From Chloroflexota bacterium (GTDB taxonomy: Bacteria > Chloroflexota > UBA6077): 47,774 nt of DNA. Position numbers and translations under genes: made by a program. The stretch is from the NCBI GenBank assembly GCA_021806765.1, contig JAJZQR010000005.1, positions 1 through 47,774 on the forward strand. The letters are read 5' to 3'. The notes under the pieces were generated by a model. That model made no database searches and had not been told where the DNA came from. It saw only the letters and a list, made by a program, of their open reading frames with translations. The stretch's first letter is position 1. Each line of letters opens with the position of its first letter. Below are positions 21,831 to 29,423 of this stretch, one piece after another.

Positions 21831-23405
21831 GTGACGAGAATCATCACCAGAAGTGGACGCGCGCGCGGTCGCGCTCTAGGAGGAGTTAAGCCGCATCCCG
21901 GCGATAGCTTAAGACGAATTCTTGGACCCAATCCTCGCACGCTACTGCACCTGGCCGTGTTAGCCCTGGTAGCTTCTTCGGTGTTCCTGGGTAGCGGCCG
22001 TGGTTTCCCTTTCCTGTCAGTTGGCACCCAGCCAATCGTCGCGGGTCCTTCAGCCCGGACCCAGCCAGCTCAGATCATCGCCCCGATGGAGCTAGTCTCG
22101 AGGGCAATGCCTGCGTCCCCGTCGAGGGTCTCAGCTCTGCCCAACGGGGTCGAACCTTCTAAGGTAGCGGAACCCGAAGGTCAGCTCCCGCTGCGTGAAG
22201 GGCCTGTGGCCTCTGCTCTTTCATTGTCGATGCAGTCCCAGTCGGCCCTTCTGTCCGCCGGACAGGAGGACGGCGTGCTAGCCACGAGGTCGATGACCTC
22301 TTCCCGGGGTGGCAGCCGTCGCTCAGATCCCGTGCCTGCGCCCTCAGTCAGCCCGACGGCCGTCGCCAACCCGAATCCCCAGTCCAAGAAGGAGCCCCTC
22401 AAGCCACAGACCTACAAGGTGAACGCTGGGGATACGCTGTCGGGAATAGCCGCCGCCTTCGGCGTCACTCCCGAAACCGTTCTATGGGCCAACGATCTGG
22501 GCAACGGCGAGTTGCTCCAGATCGGCGATACGCTAACCATCCCGCCTGTCTCCGGTGTCCTGCATACGGTGAAGAAAGGGGACACCCTGTCGGGGATCGC
22601 CGGCGCGTATGGTGCCGACGCGGCCAAGATCGCTGAGGCGAATGCTCTCAGCGACACCAACGCCCTCGCGGAAGGGCAACTGCTGATAGTTCCCGGCGGC
22701 ATGAAGCGAACCACGGAGCCGATTACCGGTCTGCCCACGGCGCCGAGCCAGCAGGAACTGGCCAAGGCCCCAAAGTATGTAGTGAAGGACGGCGATACCC
22801 TTCTCTCCATAGCGGACTCCTTCGGGGTTAGGGCCTCGGTGATCCAGGTGGCCAACAATCTGCTGAACCCCGACATGTTGAAGATAGGATTAGAGCTATC
22901 GATCCCGGGTGGAACTGCCCAGACATCGGCTGCCACCCAGGCTCCCAAACCGGCGGCTGCGTCGGCCCCAGCCAAGCCCGCGCCGGCACCTGCTCCCGCT
23001 CCAGAGCCCGCACAGCCGGTCTCGGGTAACGCCGGTGCCCGGATCGCCGCCATAGCGCAGCAGTACCTGGGTTACCGGTACCTCTGGGGCGGTCACTCGC
23101 CCAGCAGCGGCTTCGACTGCAGCGGCTTCACCTGGTACGTGTACAAGGAGGCAGGCATCAACATCCCCATGCACGACTTGGCGGGCCAACTCAACGCGGG
23201 GCCGAGGATCAGTCGAGAGAACTTGCTGCCCGGTGACCTGGTGTTCTTCCAAAACACCTACAAGCCCGGGCTCTCGCACAGCGGTCTGTACATCGGGGGC
23301 GGGCGGTTCATCAACGCCGAGACGGAGGCCGTGGGGGTGCAGATCCGCTCCCTCTCGGATCCTTACTGGGCGCCGCGTTACGTCGGGGCTTCCAGGCCCT
23401 GGTAG
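21831..23405 (+). CDS. Exported peptidoglycan hydrolase: three LysM repeats plus NlpC/P60 domain
   Basis: 524 residues starting at GTG. A basic N-terminus and membrane helix (LLHLAVLALVASSVFLGSG) precede a 130-residue disordered part. Three LysM repeats follow at about 193-239 (YKVNAGDTLSGIAAAFGV), 246-291 (HTVKKGDTLSGIAGAYGA) and 314-357 (YVVKDGDTLLSIADSFGV). After an Ala/Pro linker comes the NlpC/P60 peptidase (about 405-522) with catalytic Cys in GFDCSGFTWY, the His in LSHSGLYIG, and the LLPGDLVFF motif. It should cleave stem peptides at the cell wall, anchored by LysM. Expression comes from an array promoter through a long leader, and a strong terminator follows. Confidence 0.93.
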   Translation: MTRIITRSGRARGRALGGVKPHPGDSLRRILGPNPRTLLHLAVLALVASSVFLGSGRGFPFLSVGTQPIVAGPSARTQPAQIIAPMELVSRAMPASPSRVSALPNGVEPSKVAEPEGQLPLREGPVASALSLSMQSQSALLSAGQEDGVLATRSMTSSRGGSRRSDPVPAPSVSPTAVANPNPQSKKEPLKPQTYKVNAGDTLSGIAAAFGVTPETVLWANDLGNGELLQIGDTLTIPPVSGVLHTVKKGDTLSGIAGAYGADAAKIAEANALSDTNALAEGQLLIVPGGMKRTTEPITGLPTAPSQQELAKAPKYVVKDGDTLLSIADSFGVRASVIQVANNLLNPDMLKIGLELSIPGGTAQTSAATQAPKPAAASAPAKPAPAPAPAPEPAQPVSGNAGARIAAIAQQYLGYRYLWGGHSPSSGFDCSGFTWYVYKEAGINIPMHDLAGQLNAGPRISRENLLPGDLVFFQNTYKPGLSHSGLYIGGGRFINAETEAVGVQIRSLSDPYWAPRYVGASRPW

Positions 23406-23437
23406 AGGACGCTCCACGCATCTTACGGAAGTGGCAC

Positions 23438-23483
23438 CGAATCACGGGGGCCCTGCCATTTGGAGCAGGACCCCCGTGATTCG
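23438..23483 (+). terminator. Strong hairpin terminator after the LysM-NlpC gene
   Basis: CGAATCACGGGGG (23438-23450) pairs with CCCCCGTGATTCG (23471-23483), extended inward by CCTGC with GCAGG, so about 18 bp of stem around a short loop. No U run; it ends 10 bases before the VanW promoter array. Confidence 0.75.
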
Positions 23484-23492
23484 TCCTGTCTC

Positions 23493-23546
23493 CTAAACCT
23501 AGCTTAAGTTCCTCCTAAGCTGCCTTTAATAGGTCGGGCGTATGGT
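23493..23546 (+). promoter_or_regulatory. 11-bp direct-repeat array and -10 box for the VanW-family gene
   Basis: Units CTAAACCTAGC at 23493, TTAAGTTCCTC at 23504, CTAAGCTGCCT at 23515 and TTAATAGGTCG at 23526. The -10 TATGGT (23541-23546) lies 15 nt after the last unit. Confidence 0.82.
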
Positions 23547-23631
23547 GGTGTAGGCTTCCTCACAGGAGCCAACATCTCCGCCCGAGAGCGGCCATCGCGG
23601 GTCGGGTGCGAGGAAAGGAAAGGGTCAGCCA

Positions 23632-25467
23632 GTGGATAGAATCACTGAGATGCGGAGGGCGGCCGATCCTCCGCCCAGGCATCAAACGCCGGCCCTGGCC
23701 GGATGGGCCAGGCCTCTTGTCGCCGGCCTGTGTGCGATAGCCGCCTTCGGCCTCCTTGGGGTGGGGGCAGCGGCCGGCCTCCAGGAAGTCCACGCCGACA
23801 CGATATACCCGGGAGTGCGGGTGGGGGACGTGTCGGTGGGAGAGATGACCAGAGAAAAGGCGCGGGCCGATCTGGCTCCGCGCTTCGCGGAGCGGGTAAG
23901 CCGCCCGCTGCTGGTCCGTGGGGCGGGTACGGAGCAAGGGGTGAAGCTCGCTGATCTGGGCGCCACCCTCGATACCACGGCAACTGTGGATGCCGCTTAT
24001 GCGGTGGGTCGCACGGGTGGTTGGATCGACCGACTCACAGCACATGTTAGCGCGCTCACTCGCGGCTATTCCGTTGAGGCTCCCGTCCTCCGGATCGACT
24101 ACCCCAAGCTGGAGGGGTACCTGAAGCAACGGGCGCAGGAGATCGACACACAGGTTCGGGATGCCGATTTGGTGGTCGGACCGGACCTGAGCGTCCAGGT
24201 AACCCCCTCGGTCGTGGGAAGGCGGCTCGACCTCACCGCAGCCGAGGCTGTGGTGGAGCGCGCCATGAGGGAGGGAGCTGCATCCCTGGATCTGCCGGTG
24301 ATTCAGACCCAGCCGAAGCGGGTGGAGAAGGACCTCGAGAAGGACCGGGTCCTGCTGAGCCAGATGTACTCAGGTCCCGTGGTGTTGAAGTTCGAGGGAC
24401 GCCGCTGGACGCTCAGTGCGAAGCAGATCGCCGGCCTCGTAACGGTGGAGCAGAAGGTCGGCCTGGTGGCGCCGGTGGTCTCGTTGCAGGAGGAGCCCCT
24501 CCGGCAGATGGTGGACCAGATCGCCTCGGAGGTTGACCAGCCGGAAGCCAGCGCTCGTTTGGACTGGAATGGGGGCAGCTTGAAGGTGATCCGTCCCGGC
24601 CAGGACGGCCGCCAGGTGGACAGGGACAAGGCGCTGGCAGCATTGAAGGACGCCATCTCCAGCGACGGGCGGGTAGTGCCATTGCCCGTAGCTGTACAGA
24701 AGTCCGTCGGCGGCTCCCTGGATACAGGCAAGCTGGGCATAAAAGAGCTGATCGAGTCCAGCCGAACACCTCTGGCTGGGGTCCCCGAAAAGATATACAA
24801 CATCAAGCTGGCAGCCTCTCGACTCAACGGCGTGGTGGTGCCTCCCGGCGAGGTCTTCTCTTTCAATAAGGAGCTGGGCCCCACCACCCTGAAGTCGGGC
24901 TATCAGATCGGCTTCGGCATCGTATCCGGTAGCAACGGGGAGGCCCAGACGGTGCCCTCGGTGGCAGGTGGTATCTGCCAGGTCTCCACCACCCTGCTCC
25001 AGTCCGTCTTCTGGGCCGGCTACCAGATCGAGGAGCGCTACCCTCACCTCTACTGGATCGCCACCTACGGCTTGCCCCCCCGAGGTATGCTCGGCCTGGA
25101 TGCTACCGTGTACGACCCCAACCTGGACTTCAAGTTCCGGAACAACACGGAGAACTACCTGCTGATTCAGACGAAGACCGACGGGGGTTTCCTGGAGTTC
25201 GATCTGTACGGTACGAAGCCTAACTGGAAGGTAGAGGTAGAGGGGCCGATAGTCACCAACGTGACAAAGCCGGACCCGGCGGTGGTGCGTCAGGAGGAGC
25301 CATCGATGCCCGCGGGGACGGAACTCTGGGTGGAACGGGCGACAGACGGGATGGATGTGACCATCATCCGAAGGGTCACCCAGGGCAGCGACGTACGCAC
25401 CCTCCGAATTGTGAGCCCATATCAGCCCTCACGGAACGTCCTGATGGTGGGGACCAAGAAGCCGTAG
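23632..25467 (+). CDS. VanW-family exported protein with peptidoglycan-binding repeats
   Basis: 611 residues starting at GTG. An N-terminal membrane anchor (PLVAGLCAIAAFGLLGVGAA) is followed by YPGVRVGDVSVGEMTREKAR, the start of the YoaR-like/PG_binding_4 repeats (about 55-340). The VanW domain runs about 395-525 with FSFNKELGPTTLKSGYQIG, then PSVAGGICQVSTTLLQSVFW and YPHLYWIATYG. A G5-like tail (RRVTQGSDVRTLRIVSPYQP) ends in SRNVLMVGTKKP. These proteins are surface-exposed and linked to cell-wall modification; their activity is not established. The promoter is the 23493 array. A C-terminal relic of a second copy is at 35528-35740. Confidence 0.9.
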   Translation: MDRITEMRRAADPPPRHQTPALAGWARPLVAGLCAIAAFGLLGVGAAAGLQEVHADTIYPGVRVGDVSVGEMTREKARADLAPRFAERVSRPLLVRGAGTEQGVKLADLGATLDTTATVDAAYAVGRTGGWIDRLTAHVSALTRGYSVEAPVLRIDYPKLEGYLKQRAQEIDTQVRDADLVVGPDLSVQVTPSVVGRRLDLTAAEAVVERAMREGAASLDLPVIQTQPKRVEKDLEKDRVLLSQMYSGPVVLKFEGRRWTLSAKQIAGLVTVEQKVGLVAPVVSLQEEPLRQMVDQIASEVDQPEASARLDWNGGSLKVIRPGQDGRQVDRDKALAALKDAISSDGRVVPLPVAVQKSVGGSLDTGKLGIKELIESSRTPLAGVPEKIYNIKLAASRLNGVVVPPGEVFSFNKELGPTTLKSGYQIGFGIVSGSNGEAQTVPSVAGGICQVSTTLLQSVFWAGYQIEERYPHLYWIATYGLPPRGMLGLDATVYDPNLDFKFRNNTENYLLIQTKTDGGFLEFDLYGTKPNWKVEVEGPIVTNVTKPDPAVVRQEEPSMPAGTELWVERATDGMDVTIIRRVTQGSDVRTLRIVSPYQPSRNVLMVGTKKP

Positions 25468-25661
25468 CCCGATGCGGCCGCGTCCACTGGAGCAGCATCG
25501 CCGGGTGCTCAGTTCCAATAGAGTGCCAGTCCTACCCTCTTCAAACGAAGGGGCCAGCTTCTCAACATACTCTCAGCCGCAACTCATGGATTGTTAACCT
25601 CGAGCCGGTAGTATTGGATCGAACCCACTCAAGAAGAGAAGACGCTAAGGTTCCTCCCTGC

Positions 25662-25705
25662 AATACGGGCCACGTAAGGAATGCCCAACCTTCGTGGCCC
25701 GTATT
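25662..25705. terminator. Hairpin terminator, first of two in the convergent gap
   Basis: AATACGGGCCACG (25662-25674) and CGTGGCCCGTATT (25693-25705) are perfect inverted repeats; AAGG and CCTT inside extend the pairing. It lies about 195 bases after the VanW stop in a 400-base gap between convergent genes. The two hairpins are the only structure seen in that gap. Confidence 0.7.
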
Positions 25706-25786
25706 CTTGTGCCTGCCTCGGTGAGGAGTTCCGCTCGAGGCGCAACCGGCCTTCAGGGACTGACCGGTGTACCGTGATGCTGAACG

Positions 25787-25829
25787 AAGACACCAGCCCC
25801 GGCGGGACTACTGCCGGGGCTGGTGTCTT
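25787..25829. terminator. Perfect 17-bp hairpin terminator, second in the convergent gap
   Basis: AAGACACCAGCCCCGGC (25787-25803) pairs perfectly with GCCGGGGCTGGTGTCTT (25813-25829) around a 9-nt loop, with A/T at both ends. It lies 38 bases beyond the stop of the minus-strand multihaem gene and likely terminates it. Confidence 0.8.
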
Positions 25830-25867
25830 TCACGGCCTAGCCGTGGTGCGCTCTGTTTCGCGGACTG

Positions 25868-27757
25868 CTACTTGATCAGGGTCGCGTTGGGCACGTCCTG
25901 CCCTGTCAGATCCTTGTAGGAGAGTTGCAGCAGGGCCACGGAACGCTTGAAGTTGTGGATGGCGTTGGCCTTGCCGTCGTCGCCCTCCAGACCTCGGACG
26001 AAGCGATAGTTGTAGATAGCGTTCTTCTGCTTCTCGTTGGCCTTGGCCAGGTCGGCCGCATCGAAGTAGGGGTTGCCCTTGATCGGCTTGACCCCCGAGT
26101 CGGCGATAGCCTGCTGAAGGGTTCTCACCAGACCGGCTACCTCCTCCTGCACCCCCTCGATCTTGCCGTTGCCGTCGTAGTCGGCCTTGGCCTCGAAGTC
26201 GAACTTCGTGGCTCCGGCATGGCAGGTCTGACAGGCGCTGGTGTTCTCGACCTTGCCGTCGGGGCTGGTCATGCCGAAGTTGTGCTCCCCGACCTCCCAC
26301 CGATTGGGATCATTGTCGCTCAATCCGTTCGGTGCCATGTGACAGGTTACGCAGGGCCCTGGAACCGCCCCACCGTAAAGCATCTTCTTGCCCTCTGTGT
26401 CCGTCGGGTCCTTCACCGGAGCTACCCCAACGATCAGGCTGTGGGGCGAATTGGCGACTTCCTGGCCGTAGGTCACGCCGCCCGAGTTGCTCAGCATCTC
26501 AGCCGCGGGGCTATAGTGCGGGTAAGAGCCCTTCTGAGCGTCCGCCGGGACGGTGCGGCCGTTGTGGCAGCTGGCACAGGTCGCGGAGAGACCGAAGTCC
26601 TTGGTCACGCCCGCTGCCTCCAGGGACTTGCCCACCACGCGAAGCTGGAACTTGTTGCCATCGGAGTGCGGGTCGTGGCAGGTGGAGCAGCCAGGCGTCT
26701 GAGCTGTGTTATCCCACGAGGCCATCTCCGTGGGGTTGGCCACAAAGGAGACGAAGCCCGCGCCCGAGTGACAGCGGACACACGCCTGGCGGCTCGGACC
26801 TGTGGGATAGGTCCATGCCTGGGCAGTCGCGTCCCCGTGCTTGGAGTTGGCGACCGCTGTGCCCTTCAGGGACTTGCCGGCGTTGTGACACTGGTTGCAG
26901 ACGCCGTTGTCGGCGCTCACCGCCGGCTTGATGCTGCTGTTGGCCACGTGGTCCTTGGCGGGGCCGTGGCAGCTCTCGCACTGGATCTTGGAGACGTTCT
27001 GCAGCGCCTCAGGCATGGCGCCCCAGTTGTCGTTGCCCGCCTGGACGTCGGCCGGGGCAGGGAACTTCCAGTCGAGGGCGGCCTGAACGTCAGCGAAGCC
27101 GCCGTTCTTCACACCGGGGTCGTAGCCGGTGGTGTGGCACCGCAGGCACGCTTCGCCGTAGTGGCTGGTGGCCGGGTCGGTGCCGCCGTTGATCTCCCTG
27201 GTCACTTTGGTGGCGTGGCCGGTCTCAGACCACCCCTGGGTCTTCTCGGAGTGGCACTGGAAGCAATTGCCGACACCGGTGCCGATGTACTCACCAGCGT
27301 GGATCTGAACGGAGGCCACGGGGCTCGACCCGGCGTCGTTGCTGAGCACCAGGTCGACCTTGTAGACGCCGGAGACGTCTGGAGTGAACTTGACCGTGGG
27401 CTCGTTGTTGGACGTGAGGACACTCTTGGAGCCGCCGGGCTTGGTCAGGGTCCAGGCGTACTTGGATACCGAAGCCTTGGGATCCGAGGCCGAACCCTGC
27501 AACGTGACTGGAACCCCGATGGAGACGTTGTTCAACCCGGTCGTCCCCATCTGGACCTTGGTCTTTCCGTCGGCCAGGGTCGCTTCGATGACGTTGGGGT
27601 CGGTGGCGCTGGCGGCCACTGGCACGATCTTGATGGCGGCGGCGAGCTTCCCTGCCTGGGGCTGCGCCTCTGCGGCCATCAGCGTCCCCGCCGAAACCGC
27701 CAGGGCCAGCACAACCAGGCCAGCCAGGGCCACCAGGCCCTTTGGCTTCACTGCCAT
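25868..27757 (-). CDS. Exported nine-haem c-type cytochrome with N-terminal PKD-like domain
   Basis: 629 residues from the ATG at 27757, which has AAGGAGG 8 bases upstream. A signal peptide (LVALAGLVVLALAVSAGTLMA) leads to an Ig/PKD-like domain (about 60-150; YAWTLTKPGGSKSVLTSNNE, then KFTPDVSGVYKVDLVLSN). Nine CxxCH haem motifs follow in order: CFQCH, CLRCH, CESCH, CNQCH, CVRCH, CSTCH, CASCH, CVTCH and CQTCH. The C-terminal part is helical (AIYNYRFVRGLEGDDGKANA). Its layout recalls octahaem and extracellular electron-transfer cytochromes such as those acting on nitrogen or sulfur compounds, but no catalytic Lys-haem motif (CxxCK) is seen. It is probably an extracytoplasmic electron carrier. 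It has no cytochrome neighbours. Confidence 0.92.
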   Translation of the reverse strand: MAVKPKGLVALAGLVVLALAVSAGTLMAAEAQPQAGKLAAAIKIVPVAASATDPNVIEATLADGKTKVQMGTTGLNNVSIGVPVTLQGSASDPKASVSKYAWTLTKPGGSKSVLTSNNEPTVKFTPDVSGVYKVDLVLSNDAGSSPVASVQIHAGEYIGTGVGNCFQCHSEKTQGWSETGHATKVTREINGGTDPATSHYGEACLRCHTTGYDPGVKNGGFADVQAALDWKFPAPADVQAGNDNWGAMPEALQNVSKIQCESCHGPAKDHVANSSIKPAVSADNGVCNQCHNAGKSLKGTAVANSKHGDATAQAWTYPTGPSRQACVRCHSGAGFVSFVANPTEMASWDNTAQTPGCSTCHDPHSDGNKFQLRVVGKSLEAAGVTKDFGLSATCASCHNGRTVPADAQKGSYPHYSPAAEMLSNSGGVTYGQEVANSPHSLIVGVAPVKDPTDTEGKKMLYGGAVPGPCVTCHMAPNGLSDNDPNRWEVGEHNFGMTSPDGKVENTSACQTCHAGATKFDFEAKADYDGNGKIEGVQEEVAGLVRTLQQAIADSGVKPIKGNPYFDAADLAKANEKQKNAIYNYRFVRGLEGDDGKANAIHNFKRSVALLQLSYKDLTGQDVPNATLIK

Positions 27758-27900
27758 GAACGGAACCTCCTTCCTAGTTTCCTCGGTCGGGCCACTTTGC
27801 CCTCTCAGATGAGCTGCCGATGAGCCTTGAACCATCACCTCCCTTCAAAGCCATCGTGGAGGATGGACGTACTTCTCCTACTAACAAGAGGTTGGGACCA

Positions 27901-27966
27901 ATGCTATTGCCCCTATTGGCACCGGTCAATCGGTTTTTGCTTTGAATGTGCTGAGAGTCTGCTGAG
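27901..27966 (-). promoter_or_regulatory. Promoter of the multihaem gene with two upstream 11-bp repeats
   Basis: On the minus strand CTCAGCAGACT (from 27966) and CTCAGCACATT (from 27955) form two 11-bp repeats like those elsewhere. Here a normal promoter follows: TTGACC (27929-27924), 17 bp, TAGCAT (27906-27901). The repeats lie upstream of a real -35, so the spacing rule differs from the other arrays. It is a possible, weaker regulon member. The rest of the 339-base divergent gap is featureless. Confidence 0.5.
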
Positions 27967-28096
27967 AGCACGGGATCCCTGCGGTATGGGAAATGCTGGC
28001 GGCCGATGGAACTCACCGGGGCGGACTCCCGGCCGCGACTGAGAATTCGGGCTTCCAGGGCTGACTCGACTGTACCATCAGGGAGAGGAGCTAGAC

Positions 28097-29275
28097 GTGG
28101 CAAGGAATAGAAAGGTTCGCGTGGGGGTCAACGGTTATGGGGTCATAGGCAAGCGGGTGGCCGACGCCGTGGCCCTCCAGGAGGACATGGAGCTGGTGGG
28201 CGTCTGCGACGTCACCTACGACTACCGTATGCGGGTAGCGGCGGAAAGGGGCTATTCCATCTACGCATCAGTGCCCGAGAGGCGAGGCGAGATGGAGCAG
28301 GCGCACATCCCGGTGGCGGGAACGCTGGAAGATCTGCTCAAGCAGGTGGACATCGTCGTGGACTGCACGCCGAAGGGGATCGGCGCGAGGAACAAGCCGA
28401 TCTACGAGCGGGCTGGGGTGAAGGCCATCTTCCAGGGCGGGGAGAAGCACGAGCTCGCCGGCTACTCCTTCACCGCCCAGGTCAACTACGCTGGCGCTCT
28501 GAACCGACAGTTCGCCAGGGTCGTCTCCTGCAACACCACTGCCCTGTGCCGGATGCTGCACGCCCTGCACGAGCGGGGTTGGATAAAGAAGGCGCGGGCG
28601 GTGCTACTCAGGCGTGGAACGGACCCGTGGGAGAGTCACAAGAACGGAATGATCAACACGGCGATCCCCGAGACCAAGGTGCCCAGCCACCAGGGTCCGG
28701 ACGCGCAGACCGTCATCGAGGGGCTGAACATCACCACCATGGCCGGGGCCGGACCATACAACCTGAGCCACCTGCACTTCGCCATGGTGGAGACGACCCG
28801 CCCGGTGAGCCTGGACGAGCTGAGGCATGCCCTCTGGGAGGAGCCCCGCATCGCCTTCGTCCGGGGGACCGATGGGCTGGTGGCGCTGAACTCGGTGATC
28901 GAGCTGATGCGCGACCTCGGCCGCACCCGCAACGACATGTGGGAGGTGGCCATCTGGGAGGATGCCCTGGCGACCGACGGCGAGGAGCTGTATCTCACCT
29001 TCCAGGTGCACAACGAGGCCATCGTCATCCCCGAGAATGTCGACGCCATTCGAGCCTTGACCGGAATCGAGAGGGATGGGCTCAGGTCCATCGAGAAGAC
29101 GAACCGCACCCTGGGGATCGTCAAGAGCTTCCTGCCGCGAACGGTGCCCGAGGAGGCCGTGCACGCGGCCATGGGGGAGGCGCTGAGCGCCTCCGAGGCC
29201 GAGTTCATGGAGGAGGGCTTCAAGGGGGCGGAGGAGCCGGCCGAGCCCATCCCGACCGTGGCCCAGAGGAGGTAA
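28097..29275 (+). CDS. Type II (archaeal-type) glyceraldehyde-3-phosphate dehydrogenase
   Basis: 392 residues. The N-terminal Rossmann motif is VRVGVNGYGVIGKRVADAVA, then the DIVVDCTPKGIG segment. The catalytic Cys145 lies in VVSCNTTALCR, the signature of type II GAPDH, and the His region HLHFAMVETTRP follows. It is the archaeal form, unrelated in sequence detail to bacterial GapA. It converts glyceraldehyde 3-phosphate to 1,3-bisphosphoglycerate using NAD(P). The last 45 residues (ALSASEAEFMEEGFKGAEEP) are an acidic extension. The form is widespread in archaea and found in some Chloroflexota, which helps place the organism. It is followed by a heptad-repeat hairpin, then a P1B ATPase. Confidence 0.93.
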   Translation: MARNRKVRVGVNGYGVIGKRVADAVALQEDMELVGVCDVTYDYRMRVAAERGYSIYASVPERRGEMEQAHIPVAGTLEDLLKQVDIVVDCTPKGIGARNKPIYERAGVKAIFQGGEKHELAGYSFTAQVNYAGALNRQFARVVSCNTTALCRMLHALHERGWIKKARAVLLRRGTDPWESHKNGMINTAIPETKVPSHQGPDAQTVIEGLNITTMAGAGPYNLSHLHFAMVETTRPVSLDELRHALWEEPRIAFVRGTDGLVALNSVIELMRDLGRTRNDMWEVAIWEDALATDGEELYLTFQVHNEAIVIPENVDAIRALTGIERDGLRSIEKTNRTLGIVKSFLPRTVPEEAVHAAMGEALSASEAEFMEEGFKGAEEPAEPIPTVAQRR

Positions 29276-29306
29276 GACCGAATCGGATGCCCTCAGTCCT
29301 GAAGAA

Positions 29307-29391
29307 GTTCTGGGTTCTGGGTTCTGCGTTCTGAGTTCTCGATGAGCGTCAAAGCCCAGAACCCAGAACTCAGAACTCAGAACTGAGAACC
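29307..29391. repeat. Inverted heptad repeats forming a long hairpin
   Basis: Five tandem 7-bp units of the type GTTCTGG/GTTCTGA (29307-29340) face, after about 15 bases, five units of the type CCAGAAC/TCAGAAC (29355-29391). The arms are complementary with only unit-to-unit variation, so the segment folds as one imperfect hairpin of over 30 bp. It lies between gap and the ATPase gene and could act as terminator, mRNA stabiliser or dispersed STRR-like repeat. Confidence 0.8.
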
Positions 29392-29423
29392 AACACAGCA
29401 CCCAGCATACAGGACTCAGGACT

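Noticed and set aside
25925..27823. A 632-residue open frame antisense to the multihaem cytochrome, and similar long antisense frames at 40478-42226 and 36599-37903
   Set aside because: They mirror real genes in GC-rich DNA. They have no ribosome site or domain pattern, and the opposite strand has unmistakable motifs.
29307..29391. CRISPR array
   Set aside because: Units are 7 bp with no spacers and are inverted about a centre; there are no cas genes.
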